This document shows, piece after piece, positions 7,206 through 16,501 of a stretch of 64,000 nucleotides of DNA. The position numbers and the translations under genes were made by a program. Every line of letters begins with the position of its first letter. Within the stretch, counting starts at the first letter, position 1. The notes below the pieces were generated by a model. The model was not told the DNA's origin, did no database searches, and saw only the letters and a program-made list of their open reading frames with translations. The stretch lies in NCBI GenBank assembly GCA_026391805.1, contig JAPLDJ010000024.1:296014-360013 (forward strand), read 5' to 3'. Origin of the DNA: Bacteroidota bacterium. GTDB lineage: Bacteria; Bacteroidota; Bacteroidia; Bacteroidales; FEN-979.

Positions 7206-8024
7206 ATGAGCCTTGATTTTATTACCTGGAATGTTGATCCGGAGATCTTCCGGGCCGGGAATTTCGCCATCCGCTGGTACGGGTTGCTGTTTGCCGCTTC
7301 GTTCTTCTTTGGCTACCTGATCCTTATAAAGGTTTTCAAAAAGGAGAAGATCCCTATTACCGTCCTGGATGCATTGACAACCTACATGGTCATCGGGACG
7401 ATCATCGGGGCGCGCCTCGGACACTGCCTGTTTTATGAACCGGCGTATTACCTTCAGCATCCTTTACAGATCCTCATGGTATGGGAAGGGGGGCTGGCAA
7501 GTCACGGCGCCGCTGTCGGGATCATCCTTACCATCATTATTTTTGGGAGGGTCAAAAAGCTGCCGTTTCTCTGGGTCATGGACCGGGTTGTGATCGTTGT
7601 AGCGCTTTCTGGCCTGTTCATCCGCACGGGAAACCTCATGAATTCGGAAATCTTCGGTCACCCGACCGCCCTTCCGTGGGGATTCCTGTTCGTACGCGCG
7701 CCCCATCCCGAGAACATGGATCCGCGGCATCCGACCCAGCTTTATGAAGGGATCTCCTACCTGCTGATCTTTTTCTACCTCTGGTGGTACTATTACAAAA
7801 AAGACGGGAAACCTGCACTGGGCTACCTGTTCGGAATTTTCATGGTACTTGTGTTTGCCATGCGTTTCCTGATCGAATTTGTCAAGGAACCACAGGAGAC
7901 CTTCGAAAAGGCGATGCCGCTGAACATGGGTCAGCTTCTGAGCATACCGCTCATCCTGGCAGGGATCTTCTTCATTCTTTATTCAAAGGGAAAATTTAAA
8001 CGGCAGGCCGGGAAATCCGCTTAG
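7206..8024 (+). CDS. lgt: Prolipoprotein diacylglyceryl transferase Lgt
   Basis: Lgt attaches diacylglycerol from phosphatidylglycerol to the lipobox cysteine of prolipoproteins in the inner membrane. The 272-residue length is usual. About seven hydrophobic helices are visible. Conserved sites include IRWYG at 22-26, GGLASHG at 95-101 with H100, the Lgt signature RTGNLMNSE at 140-148 with R140, N143 and E148, HPTQLYE at 175-181, and RFLIEF at 220-225. All residues matched to known functional positions are present. Substrates encoded in this window include the FISUMP lipoprotein and the lipoprotein at 43026. Its 3' end overlaps the convergent glycosyltransferase gene by 29 bases. Confidence 0.96.
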   Translation: MSLDFITWNVDPEIFRAGNFAIRWYGLLFAASFFFGYLILIKVFKKEKIPITVLDALTTYMVIGTIIGARLGHCLFYEPAYYLQHPLQILMVWEGGLASHGAAVGIILTIIIFGRVKKLPFLWVMDRVVIVVALSGLFIRTGNLMNSEIFGHPTALPWGFLFVRAPHPENMDPRHPTQLYEGISYLLIFFYLWWYYYKKDGKPALGYLFGIFMVLVFAMRFLIEFVKEPQETFEKAMPLNMGQLLSIPLILAGIFFILYSKGKFKRQAGKSA

Positions 8025-9096
8025 AGGTTACCTCCCGTATCCTTTCTTCCAGTATTCTGTAATCATTCATCATGACGAGCCCCGGATAATTCCGGGTCAT
8101 TTCGATCGCGTAGAGAAGGTCGAAATGGTACTGATGCATGGAGAAATAGATCTTCTTCTCCATCAGGAAGCGCGCCAGGTACTCCTGTTCAGGCTGTCCG
8201 GGCGTCGGGATCAGGATCGCTTTTTTTCCCAGGGTTACAAGGTCCATCAGGCTTGAATAGCCCGACCTGCAGATGATGATCTGCGAACGCAGGATGTGTT
8301 CCTTCATCTGGTCTGCAGGCAGGTGGGAGTAAACATGGATCCTGTCGGTCAGGTCCCATTCATCGGTCCGTTCGGTAAGTCCCCTGACGATGATGCCACT
8401 CAGTCCGGAATCCTTCAGTTGCTCAAAGATCATTTTCTCGAAGATCGTGCGCTGCGGTTCAGGACCGGAGAGGGAGACCATGATGCTGTGATCAGGTGGC
8501 AGGGGAGCGTCTGCATGGGTTGCAGGGGCAGAGAACCTTGAAAGCGTGCCGATGTAATGGGTGTTTGGAAGTACGTATGAAGGGTGGGAAAGCTGCCCGG
8601 CCAATCCCTGGTGAAACTCAAAATCGGGGATCCAGCATTCATCAAAACGTTTCATGAACCGGCGGATCAACCGTTCCACCATTCCCGTTATAAACCGGAC
8701 CGGTTTAGGGAAGATGATCCGCAACTGATGTGTCATGAAGATGGAGTAACATCTCTTGCTCCGGGCTCCGTAGCGGTTATCAGAGAATATGAGATCGGGG
8801 CGCTCTGCATCCAGGATCTTTTTCAGTTCCCGGTGTTCCCGGAAATAGCCGTAAAACATGACCGGCGAGTGCAGAATCATCCCTAACAGAAGTGCCCTGC
8901 CCATGGGATAGGTAATGCGTATGCCCCTGTAACGGATAAAACGGCAATTGGGAAATTCCTTTTTCAGTAGTTCCAGCGGCCTTCCGTCGGCAGCGATTAC
9001 CACTTCATACCCTTGCTTCATGAACTTCCGGATGACCGGAATGCAGCGGGTGGCATGACCGATTCCCCAGTCGAGGGGACAAACGAGGACTTTCAT
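7996..9096 (-). CDS. MurG-like (GT28-type) glycosyltransferase
   Basis: This 366-residue GT-B protein starts with MKVLVCPLDWGIGHATR. The Gly-rich loop with H14 is typical of UDP-sugar transferases of the GT28/MurG type. The C-terminal donor domain has ICRSGYSSLMDL and ILIPTPGQPEQ, which match the nucleotide-sugar binding segment of that family. No signal peptide or clear membrane helix is present, so it probably acts at the inner face of the membrane. It is not MurG itself: length and flanks differ and it is not in a mur cluster. Acceptor and sugar are unknown. The gene is convergent with lgt and overlaps it by 29 bases. Confidence 0.8.
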   Translation of the reverse strand: MKVLVCPLDWGIGHATRCIPVIRKFMKQGYEVVIAADGRPLELLKKEFPNCRFIRYRGIRITYPMGRALLLGMILHSPVMFYGYFREHRELKKILDAERPDLIFSDNRYGARSKRCYSIFMTHQLRIIFPKPVRFITGMVERLIRRFMKRFDECWIPDFEFHQGLAGQLSHPSYVLPNTHYIGTLSRFSAPATHADAPLPPDHSIMVSLSGPEPQRTIFEKMIFEQLKDSGLSGIIVRGLTERTDEWDLTDRIHVYSHLPADQMKEHILRSQIIICRSGYSSLMDLVTLGKKAILIPTPGQPEQEYLARFLMEKKIYFSMHQYHFDLLYAIEMTRNYPGLVMMNDYRILEERIREVTSKRISRPAV

Positions 9097-9215
9097 TTTA
9101 CCTGACAGCCTTTCTTTCCTGCAAAATTATCGCAGTATTAAGGGGTTTATACATAAATATTTTAAACTTTTCATATTACTTTTTCACATTCCGGACGATT
9201 AAGGGGGTAGGATAC

Positions 9216-9307
9216 CTCTGTGAGCCCCTGTGTCTACTCTGTGGTTCTCTGTGAAACAAAATCTTATTACACAGAGGTTCATGGAGAAGACACAGAGTTG
9301 CACAGAG
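9216..9307. repeat. Inverted CTCTGTG/CACAGAG intergenic repeat
   Basis: Several CTCTGTG and TGTGTCT words at 9216-9252 are matched by AGACACAG and CACAGAG words at 9272-9307 in inverted order. They form an imperfect palindrome between the glycosyltransferase start and dprA. The gap 9097-9342 holds no gene. Confidence 0.55.
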
Positions 9308-9342
9308 AATTTTGTAAAGGAATTCAACATTTCACCTGATTT

Positions 9343-10434
9343 ATGATGATCTATCAGATAGCATTGACGATGATTCCCGGGATCGGGGATGTAGTTGGCA
9401 AGAAGCTCGTGACCTGCTGCGGCAGCGCCGAAGCCATTTTCAGGGAGAAGAAAAAGCTCCTTGACCGGATCCCGCGCATCGGGCAAAAGATCCTGGAAGC
9501 GCTTTCCAACCGGGAGATCCTGGAGCGGGCAGAGCGGGAGCTGGCTTTTGTGGAGAAATTCCGCATAAGGCCGCTCTTTTTTCTTGACAAGGATTACCCG
9601 TTCCGGCTGAAAAACTGCATCGACAGCCCGATCCTGCTTTATTACAAAGGCACGGCCGATCTGAACGTTTCGAGGATCATCGGTGTAGTCGGAACACGGA
9701 ATGCAACGGAATACGGAAAGGGTGCCTGCCATGGGATCATTTCGGAGCTGGCGCAGGACAAGGTGATGATCGTAAGCGGGCTGGCCTACGGGATCGACAG
9801 CTGCGCACACCGTGCCGCCCTTGAGCATAACCTTGAAACTATTGGCGTGCTCGGTCATGGGCTCGACCGGATCTACCCGTACCAGAACAAGTCGCTGGCG
9901 GAGCGGATGCTGAAAAACGGCGGCCTGCTGACCGATTTTATAAGTGCCACCCGTCCCGACCGGGAGAATTTTCCAAAGCGGAACCGCATCATTGCCGGCA
10001 TCTGCGATGCTGTCCTGGTTGTGGAGGCTGCCGGAAAAGGCGGAGCGCTGATCACTGCCGAAATCGCCAATTCTTACAACCGGGACGTATTTGCAATACC
10101 GGGCAGGATCAATGATCCTTTTTCAGAAGGAACCAACAAGCTGATCCGGCAGAACAAAGCTGCACTCGTTCAGTCGGCCGATGATATCCGGTACATGATG
10201 GGATGGGAGCAGAAAGGGAAGAAACCGGACGGGTACCAGAAGAAGTTCTTTCTTGAGATGACACCGGATGAGACCGTTCTCGTTGACTTTTTAGGAAAGA
10301 ATGGCTCTTCAGGGATCGACGACATCGCCATCCAGTGCAACCTCAGCATGAGTAAGACTTCTGCAGCATTGCTAAACCTTGAGTTTGAAGGGATTGTTAA
10401 GAGCCTGCCAGGGAAGGTTTATGAACTGACATGA
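9343..10434 (+). CDS. dprA: DNA processing protein DprA
   Basis: DprA loads RecA on incoming single-stranded DNA during transformation. The 363-residue product has an N-terminal helix-hairpin-helix region (IPGIGDVVGKKL), then the Rossmann-like DprA core. The core shows GTRNATEYG at 117-125, SGLAYGID at 145-152, LGHGLDRIYP at 170-179, FPKRNRIIAG at 210-219 and ALVQSADDI at 274-282. A winged-helix segment follows at about 300-363. All core motifs look intact. Two ATG codons are adjacent at 9343; the first is used here. It is the first gene of a co-directional run to skp. No other competence genes are in the window. Confidence 0.95.
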   Translation: MMIYQIALTMIPGIGDVVGKKLVTCCGSAEAIFREKKKLLDRIPRIGQKILEALSNREILERAERELAFVEKFRIRPLFFLDKDYPFRLKNCIDSPILLYYKGTADLNVSRIIGVVGTRNATEYGKGACHGIISELAQDKVMIVSGLAYGIDSCAHRAALEHNLETIGVLGHGLDRIYPYQNKSLAERMLKNGGLLTDFISATRPDRENFPKRNRIIAGICDAVLVVEAAGKGGALITAEIANSYNRDVFAIPGRINDPFSEGTNKLIRQNKAALVQSADDIRYMMGWEQKGKKPDGYQKKFFLEMTPDETVLVDFLGKNGSSGIDDIAIQCNLSMSKTSAALLNLEFEGIVKSLPGKVYELT

Positions 10435-10473
10435 TTTTATTATCTTTACAGATTCTTAAATCAATCGTGCATT

Positions 10474-10755
10474 ATGCAAAAGGTTATCATTCAGAAATTG
10501 GGCAACCAGGAGATAGAAGAACGCCAGATCAGGAAATGGCCCATCTGGAAAAAGAAGGTTTCCAGGTTCAGCCACAAGTACGATGGCGATGAGGAGTGCC
10601 TCTTCCTGGAAGGGGAGGTGGTGATCGAAACGCCCGAGGAAAATTATACGATCGTCCCGGGTGATTTTGTGATCTTCAAGGATGGACTGGAGTGCATCTG
10701 GGACATCAAAAAACCGGTAAAGAAGCATTACAATTTTCCCTCTGATCAATCCTGA
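10474..10755 (+). CDS. Small cupin-domain protein
   Basis: This 93-residue protein is a single small beta-barrel of the cupin type (DUF861-like). It has the segments SRFSHKYDGDEECLFLEGEVVIET and YTIVPGDFVIFKDGLECIWDI, with the Gly and Pro-Gly-Asp turns of cupin motifs 1 and 2. The motif 1 histidines are partly replaced, so metal binding is uncertain. It sits between dprA and rsgA, 39 bases after dprA, and its stop overlaps the region just upstream of the rsgA start. A TATCTTTA box at 10441-10448 is a weak promoter candidate. Function is unknown. Confidence 0.75.
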   Translation: MQKVIIQKLGNQEIEERQIRKWPIWKKKVSRFSHKYDGDEECLFLEGEVVIETPEENYTIVPGDFVIFKDGLECIWDIKKPVKKHYNFPSDQS

Positions 10756-10765
10756 TGCTGAAGCA

Positions 10766-11677
10766 TTGAAAGGCGTTGTCACAAAGTCAACAGGCAGCTG
10801 GATCACGGTCCGGGCGGAGGACGGCACCCGAACCGAATGCAGGCTGAAGGGGCAGTTCCGGATCAGGGGATTGCGCTCGACCAACCCGGTTGCCATCGGC
10901 GACAGGGTGGAAGTCGAGCTTCAGCCGAAAGACGGAACAGGCCTGATTAAAAAAATTTTTGAACGGGATAATTACATTGTCCGTAAATCAATCAACCTTT
11001 CCAGGGTCACCCAGATTCTTGCCGCCAACCTTGATCATGCCTTCCTGATCGCAACCCTGGCCCGCCCGCGCACATCCACCGGCTTCATCGACCGGTTCCT
11101 GGTGACCGCCACCGGTTATTACATCCCTGCCAGTCTTATCTTCAATAAGATCGATCTGTATGATGAAACTCTTACCGCATACGAGCAGGAGTTAAAGGAG
11201 ATCTATGAAGCCGCCGGTTATCCCTGCCATTCGGTTTCGGCCTTACGGGGTGATGGCGTTGACCGGATCAGCGACCTGCTGAAGGGAAAAACCAGTTTGT
11301 TCTCAGGTCATTCGGGAGCCGGGAAAACAGCGCTCATTAATGCCATTCAGCCGGACTTCAACCTGAGGGTCGGGAAGATCTCGGAAGTGCACCTTAAAGG
11401 CCGCCATACCACCACGTTTGCCGAGATGTTTGAATTGACGAACGGAGGCTTCATCATCGATACCCCGGGGATCAAAGAGTTCGGACTGATCGATTTCGAG
11501 CAGCATGAAATCCCGCGATGTTTCCCCGAAATGGACCGTCTCCTGCCGTTCTGCAAGTACAAGAACTGCACCCATATCCATGAGCCCGGCTGTGCGGTCA
11601 AAGACGGCTTGCTCACGGGAAAAGTAAGCAGGATGCGATATAATAGTTATCTTAGCATCCTGAACGATAAACCCTGA
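10766..11677 (+). CDS. rsgA: Ribosome small subunit GTPase RsgA (TTG start)
   Basis: RsgA is a circularly permuted GTPase that helps late 30S subunit maturation. Residues 1-70 form the OB domain. The G motifs occur in permuted order: NKID at 127-130 (G4), GHSGAGKT at 181-188 (G1), KGRHTTT at 211-217 (G2) and DTPG at 232-235 (G3). A C-terminal zinc site has C263, C268, H270 and C276. The P-loop reads GAGKTA instead of the common GVGKSS. The start is a TTG; no in-frame ATG precedes it, and MKGVVTKSTGSW matches the usual N-terminus. It lies 10 bases after the cupin gene. Confidence 0.95.
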   Translation: MKGVVTKSTGSWITVRAEDGTRTECRLKGQFRIRGLRSTNPVAIGDRVEVELQPKDGTGLIKKIFERDNYIVRKSINLSRVTQILAANLDHAFLIATLARPRTSTGFIDRFLVTATGYYIPASLIFNKIDLYDETLTAYEQELKEIYEAAGYPCHSVSALRGDGVDRISDLLKGKTSLFSGHSGAGKTALINAIQPDFNLRVGKISEVHLKGRHTTTFAEMFELTNGGFIIDTPGIKEFGLIDFEQHEIPRCFPEMDRLLPFCKYKNCTHIHEPGCAVKDGLLTGKVSRMRYNSYLSILNDKP

Positions 11678-11687
11678 TCCTTTCCTC

Positions 11688-12353
11688 ATGAAAACCGCAC
11701 GGCAACTTATCACCGGAGTCATTCCCCCGCTTGAACCTTCCGAATCGGGGATCAATGCGCTTGGAATGATGGATGACCTGCGGGTTTCACAACTGCCGAT
11801 CGTAAAAGACGAGGAGTTCAAAGGACTCATTTCCGATACCGATATCCTTACGCTGAACAACTTTGATGAAACCATCGGAAATTATCCTCTTTCACTTTCC
11901 AATGCCTACGTACGCGAAAACCATCACATCTACGATGTTCTCCGCCTTTTTGATTCGCTGAAACTGGATCTGCTCCCGGTGCTGGACGACAAGGGGCATT
12001 ATATCGGTTCGATCACGCTTGCCGGACTGATCCATCACATTTCAGGACTGATGGCCCTGGATAACCCCGGAGGGATCATCATTCTCGAGATCAATGAAAA
12101 AGATTACCTGCTGACCGAGATTGCCCAGATCGTCGAATCGAACGATGCCAGGATCCTCAGCATGTACATCACCACCTATCCGGATTCGACCCGGCTCGAT
12201 GTCACCCTGAAGGTCAACAAGATCGATGTCGGTGCCATCCTTCAGACGTTTGTGCGGTACAATTATATCATCAAGGCTTCCTTTTCCGAAGACACCTATA
12301 CCGAAAGCCTGAAGGAACGGTTTGACTCACTGATGAATTACCTCAACATCTGA
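11688..12353 (+). CDS. Tandem CBS protein with ACT-like C-terminal domain
   Basis: The 221-residue product has two CBS motifs in the first 125 residues (LRVSQLPIVKDEEFKGLISDTDI and LDLLPVLDDKGHYIGSITLAGL). A C-terminal stretch at about 130-195 (GGIIILEINEKDYLLTEIA...TLKVN) has the beta-alpha-beta pattern of an ACT-like domain. CBS pairs usually bind adenosine nucleotides and regulate a partner. There is no membrane segment or catalytic domain, so it is a stand-alone sensor. It starts 10 bases after rsgA and ends 3 bases before the Omp85 gene, so it is probably translated from the same message. The ligand and partner are unknown. Confidence 0.8.
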   Translation: MKTARQLITGVIPPLEPSESGINALGMMDDLRVSQLPIVKDEEFKGLISDTDILTLNNFDETIGNYPLSLSNAYVRENHHIYDVLRLFDSLKLDLLPVLDDKGHYIGSITLAGLIHHISGLMALDNPGGIIILEINEKDYLLTEIAQIVESNDARILSMYITTYPDSTRLDVTLKVNKIDVGAILQTFVRYNYIIKASFSEDTYTESLKERFDSLMNYLNI

Positions 12354-12356
12354 TGC

Positions 12357-13829
12357 ATGGGGTTTCTTCCATTCATAAAGAAAAACATTCCAGTTCATCT
12401 TCTTTATCCACCTTTTTCCTCACTGGTCCTGTTCCTGAGCCTGGTCTTTCCTGCTCACGCACGAACCGATGTTCTGCCTCCCGGTCCTGAAAAAGACAGT
12501 TCCGGTTATGTTATTGTGGATACCATCCGGATCGAAGGATGCAAACAAACGCGATTACCCATCATCCTGCGGGAGCTTCCGTTCCGGGAAAATGACACCA
12601 TCACCAGGACCATGTTCCCAGACAAGATCCGGGCGGGGAAGGAAAATATTTTCAATACCTCCCTGTTCACTGTTGTTACCATCGATACTGTGCAGAAGGA
12701 AGGCTCGCCCGACCGGGTGGATGTCATCATCCACCTGGCTGAGCGATGGTATGTCTGGCCAAAACCCTATTTTGAGATCTCCGACCGGAATTTCAACACA
12801 TGGATCCAGACCTGGGATTTCAGCCGCCTTACTTACGGGATCAACCTCACCATTTCGAATGTGAGGGGCCGCAACGAAACGCTCATCCTCCCGATCCATT
12901 TCGGCTTTAACCAGAAGATCGGCTTCGGGTATAAGATCCCTTACGTGGACCGGAAAAAAATTGTTGGAATTGCGTTCGGGACGGAATTCAACCGGAACCA
13001 TGAGGTCATTGTGAAAACCGAAAATAACAAAACCGTTTATTACAAGGATCCTGATCATTTCCCGCGGGAGAACCTTTATGCTTATGCAGAGGTGACCGCC
13101 CGTGCCACTTTTTACGCCCGGCATACTGTGCGGGTCGGTTTCAATGACTGGTATTTTTCAGATTCGCTGATCATGACGCCGGGGTATGCTGCCGACAGCA
13201 ACAATCTCCTCAACTATTTCAGTCTTTATTACCAGTACAAGAATGATCACCGGGATGTCCAGTATTATCCCTTAAAAGGCTCTTATTTTGATGTGGAGCT
13301 TGATCAGAACGGGCTTTGGTCGACCTCTGTCAGTGAGCTTTACATTAAATCGAATTTCAGGAAGTACATTCAGATATCAAACCGCTGGTATTTTGCAACC
13401 GGACTTACGGCAAAAGTGACCTTTACACCCCAGCCGCCCTATTTCCTGCAGCGGGGGCTCGGATACGGCAGGGATTTCGTCAGGGGGTATGAATATTACG
13501 TGGTGGATGGCAAGGATTTCATCCTCTGGAAGAACAACTTCAAGTTCGCCATCCTTCCGGAGAAGGTCTATACAATTGGCGGCGTTAAAAGCCGCAGGTT
13601 CAACCCGGTTCCTTTCGCCATCTATATGAATTTATCCTGTGATCTCGGTTATGTAAACAACACCAACGGGAGTGAAGAAGGGAACAATGATCTCCGGAAC
13701 TCAATACTGGTAGGATACGGGGCCGGCATCGATTTTACAACCTACTATGACATCGTGATCCGGCTTGATTTTTCGCTGAACTCGATGGGAGAACCTGGTC
13801 TTTATCTTCATTTTATGGCCCCGATATAG
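12357..13829 (+). CDS. Omp85-family outer membrane protein (POTRA plus barrel)
   Basis: This 490-residue protein has an N-terminal hydrophobic export signal. A single POTRA-like region follows at about 45-125 (VDTIRIEGCKQTRLPIILRE...FNTSLFTVVTI...DVIIHLAERW). The C-terminal barrel is rich in alternating aromatic strands. FVRGYEYY fits the (V/L)RG(F/Y) motif of Omp85 proteins. It is much shorter than BamA (encoded at 16502) and has one POTRA instead of five, so it is a separate paralogue. Members of this kind can act in assembly or transport at the outer membrane; the specific role is unknown. It is immediately downstream of the CBS gene, with 3 bases between. Confidence 0.8.
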   Translation: MGFLPFIKKNIPVHLLYPPFSSLVLFLSLVFPAHARTDVLPPGPEKDSSGYVIVDTIRIEGCKQTRLPIILRELPFRENDTITRTMFPDKIRAGKENIFNTSLFTVVTIDTVQKEGSPDRVDVIIHLAERWYVWPKPYFEISDRNFNTWIQTWDFSRLTYGINLTISNVRGRNETLILPIHFGFNQKIGFGYKIPYVDRKKIVGIAFGTEFNRNHEVIVKTENNKTVYYKDPDHFPRENLYAYAEVTARATFYARHTVRVGFNDWYFSDSLIMTPGYAADSNNLLNYFSLYYQYKNDHRDVQYYPLKGSYFDVELDQNGLWSTSVSELYIKSNFRKYIQISNRWYFATGLTAKVTFTPQPPYFLQRGLGYGRDFVRGYEYYVVDGKDFILWKNNFKFAILPEKVYTIGGVKSRRFNPVPFAIYMNLSCDLGYVNNTNGSEEGNNDLRNSILVGYGAGIDFTTYYDIVIRLDFSLNSMGEPGLYLHFMAPI

Positions 13830-13858
13830 GATGGCCGGCAGGTTCTTTAAAAATGGAC

Positions 13859-13866
13859 TATCTTTG
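13859..13866 (+). promoter_or_regulatory. TATCTTTG promoter box upstream of nadK
   Basis: A perfect -7 box of the Bacteroidota type lies 29 bases before the nadK ATG. No clear -33 TTTG is seen at the right distance. Confidence 0.45.
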
Positions 13867-13895
13867 CACCCGTTTTACTGTTAATTCTTGGTAAT

Positions 13896-14774
13896 ATGAA
13901 GGTTGCCCTCTTCGGGAAAACGATTACCCCCAAAGATATTCCTTATCTGCAGGAATTTATCGACAGGCTTGGAAACCTGAACGGAACGATCTGGATCTAT
14001 GAATCATTCTTTCAGGCGGTAAAAGAATCCATCACATTCATGAAACCACCTGTCACCTTTACGACACAGGAAGAACTCCGCGGAAAGGTTGAATACCTTT
14101 TCTCCGTCGGTGGTGACGGCACCCTGCTGGATACGATCACGCTTGTCGGTAATTCCGGCATACCGGTGATCGGGATCAACACGGGCCGGCTGGGGTTTCT
14201 GTCGGGCATTTCCAAGGAAGAGATCCTTCCTGCACTGGATGAGATTATCGCGAAGAACTATTCGCTCGATTCCAGGACGCTTCTCCGGCTTGAAACACCG
14301 GACAACCTCTTCGGGGAGCTGAATTATGCCCTGAATGATTTTACCATTTACAAAAGCGGTCCTCATGCGCTGATGACCATCAAGACGTTTATCAATGATG
14401 AATTCCTCAACACTTATTGGGCCGACGGGCTGATCGTTGCCACACCGACCGGGTCAACCGCCTATTCAATGAGCTGTACCGGCCCGATCCTTTCACCCGA
14501 CTCTGAGAATTTTGTCATCACCCCCATTGCAAGTCATAATCTGACGGTACGGCCGATTGTCATTCCCGATACTTCCATCATCCGCATCCAGGTTGAATCG
14601 CGGAACCCGGAGTGTTACATCGGGCTGGATTCCCGGATCATGAAGCTGGATGTTCCTATAGAGCTGATCATCCGGAAAGAAGATTTCAGAATACAACTCG
14701 TGCGGATCCCGGGGCGGAATTTCTTCGAAACCATCCGTGCAAAGCTGAAATGGGGACTGGATATCCGCAACTGA
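13896..14774 (+). CDS. nadK: NAD kinase
   Basis: NadK phosphorylates NAD to NADP in the cytoplasm. The 292-residue length is normal. Key motifs are GGDGTLLD at 72-79 (phosphate binding and catalytic Asp), GINTGRLGFL at 93-102, a LNDFTI segment and ATPTGSTAYSMSCTGPI near 183-199. All are intact. NadB at 23452 feeds the same coenzyme pool by making iminoaspartate for NAD. A TATCTTTG box suggests its own promoter within the co-directional run. Confidence 0.96.
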   Translation: MKVALFGKTITPKDIPYLQEFIDRLGNLNGTIWIYESFFQAVKESITFMKPPVTFTTQEELRGKVEYLFSVGGDGTLLDTITLVGNSGIPVIGINTGRLGFLSGISKEEILPALDEIIAKNYSLDSRTLLRLETPDNLFGELNYALNDFTIYKSGPHALMTIKTFINDEFLNTYWADGLIVATPTGSTAYSMSCTGPILSPDSENFVITPIASHNLTVRPIVIPDTSIIRIQVESRNPECYIGLDSRIMKLDVPIELIIRKEDFRIQLVRIPGRNFFETIRAKLKWGLDIRN

Positions 14775-14847
14775 TCAAAATCTCATTGTTTTCCTTCCTC
14801 CATCAAATAAAACATGCAAAACTGCGTTAATTACCTGATAAATTGAA

Positions 14848-15711
14848 GTGCCTTTAATGTTTCCTCGGATAGCTACTCACTCATTGCATAGATTACGGTC
14901 AAAACGGAGGGTCGGAAAATTCCCCTTCCTTCTGCTGCTTTTTATGTGCTTTACCCATACCGGGCGTGCTCAGCAGAACATTGAGGTCGGACTGTTCATC
15001 GGGGATTCCTATTATCTTGGTGACCTGAATCCGGCTGTTCATTTCCGTTCTGTTCAGCTGGCTTACGGTGCAATGGCACGGTACAACATCGATGACCGGT
15101 GGGCCATAAAATTCGCCGTCACCCGCGGAAAAGTCAAAGGAAATTCGGAAAAGTCAAATTTCCTGCCCGGACGGAACCTTTCCTTTGAAAGTCCGATCAC
15201 CGATTTTTCACTGATGGCGGAATTTAATTTCTTTCCCTATTTCACCGGAAGTCGGTGGAATTGGATAACACCGTATCTTTACGCCGGCATTGGAGGGTTC
15301 ATTTTTCAGCCTGCTTCGGGAGGAGAAAAGTTGAAACCCCTGGGAACCGAAGGGCAGAATCTCGGGTATGAAGGACGTAAGCCTTATTCGACGACACAGG
15401 TCGATATCCCGTTTGGCCTGGGGCTTAAGGTAAGCATTGGTAAGAAGTTTGGTCTTACTGCATTCTGGGAAATGCATAAAACCTTTACAGATTATCTCGA
15501 TGATGTAAGTACCACCTATTACCTGAACGGGCCTGCCATCAGCCAGGATGATAAGGCTGGGATGCTGTCGGACCCGACACAGGACCACATGCCGGGTATG
15601 CAGCGCGGAAACGCAAAATCGGATGACTGGTATTCCTTTTCCGGGATCACAGTCACCTATAAATTTGATCTGAGAGGAAAACGGAAATGCAGGGATAACA
15701 AGCATTTCTGA
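14848..15711 (+). CDS. DUF6089-like outer membrane beta-barrel
   Basis: This is a 287-residue exported barrel. A long N-region (residues 1-25) precedes the hydrophobic signal core, and cutting is likely near GRAQ|QNIEVG. If translation starts later, the signal would be shorter. The opening NIEVGLFIGDSYYLGDLNP and the later MAEFNFFPYF and YLYAGIGGFIF are typical of the DUF6089 family common upstream of uppS and bamA in Bacteroidota. It ends 20 bases before uppS. The role is unknown; the conserved neighbourhood suggests a link to envelope biogenesis. Confidence 0.8.
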   Translation: MPLMFPRIATHSLHRLRSKRRVGKFPFLLLLFMCFTHTGRAQQNIEVGLFIGDSYYLGDLNPAVHFRSVQLAYGAMARYNIDDRWAIKFAVTRGKVKGNSEKSNFLPGRNLSFESPITDFSLMAEFNFFPYFTGSRWNWITPYLYAGIGGFIFQPASGGEKLKPLGTEGQNLGYEGRKPYSTTQVDIPFGLGLKVSIGKKFGLTAFWEMHKTFTDYLDDVSTTYYLNGPAISQDDKAGMLSDPTQDHMPGMQRGNAKSDDWYSFSGITVTYKFDLRGKRKCRDNKHF

Positions 15712-15731
15712 CAGAATAAGCAAATGTCCTG

Positions 15732-16487
15732 ATGAACCTGAAAGAGAAGATTATCAAAGAACGGATCCCTGCCCACGTCGCCATCATCATGGATGGAAAC
15801 GGACGTTGGGCGAGGAAAAGAGGCTTTGCCAGGACGCTGGGTCATGAGAAAGGAGTGGATGCTGTAAGGGAAACAGTTGAAGCAGCAGTTGAGCTGGGGA
15901 TCGGATACCTCACCCTGTATGCTTTTTCAACCGAAAACTGGAACCGGCCGAAATACGAAATCGATGCGCTGATGAGGTTACTGGTCAGATCGGTCAACAA
16001 GGAACGGAAAACATTCATGGATAACAACATCCGCCTGATGGCCATCGGCGATCTGCGGAACCTTCCGCCGAAAAGCTACACCGAGCTGATGAAAGCCATT
16101 GATGACACCGCTGTGAACACCGGGATGCGGCTTGTTCTTGCCCTGAGCTACAGTTCACGGTGGGAGATCGTTGAGGCCGCCAGGATCCTTGCAGGAAATA
16201 TCAGCAAGGGAACCCTGAAACCCGAAGAGATCACCCAGGAAATGTTTTCCAATCTCCTGACGACAGCCTCGATTCCCGATCCTGAACTGCTGATCCGTAC
16301 CAGCGGAGAATACAGGGTGAGCAATTTTCTCCTCTGGCAGATCGCCTATTGCGAATTGTATTTTACCCCAACCCTCTGGCCCGATTTTTCGAAAGAAGAA
16401 TTCTACAGGGCCCTTATCGATTACCAGAGCCGGGAAAGAAGATTCGGAATGACAAGTGAACAAATCAGAAAACCTAAAAACCGCTAA
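15732..16487 (+). CDS. uppS: Isoprenyl (undecaprenyl) diphosphate synthase
   Basis: UppS builds the C55 carrier lipid for peptidoglycan and O-antigen by adding isoprene units in cis. The 251-residue protein has HVAIIMDGNGRWA at 15-27 with the catalytic Asp at 21, GHEKG, LTLYAFSTENWNRP and the C-terminal RTSGEYRVSNFLLWQ plus YCELYF. The usual signature is RxSGexRlSNfLlWQ, so all key sites are present. It lies between the DUF6089 barrel and bamA, with 14 bases to bamA, in the arrangement expected for Bacteroidota. Confidence 0.97.
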   Translation: MNLKEKIIKERIPAHVAIIMDGNGRWARKRGFARTLGHEKGVDAVRETVEAAVELGIGYLTLYAFSTENWNRPKYEIDALMRLLVRSVNKERKTFMDNNIRLMAIGDLRNLPPKSYTELMKAIDDTAVNTGMRLVLALSYSSRWEIVEAARILAGNISKGTLKPEEITQEMFSNLLTTASIPDPELLIRTSGEYRVSNFLLWQIAYCELYFTPTLWPDFSKEEFYRALIDYQSRERRFGMTSEQIRKPKNR

Positions 16488-16501
16488 TACAACTGCCCCG
16501 G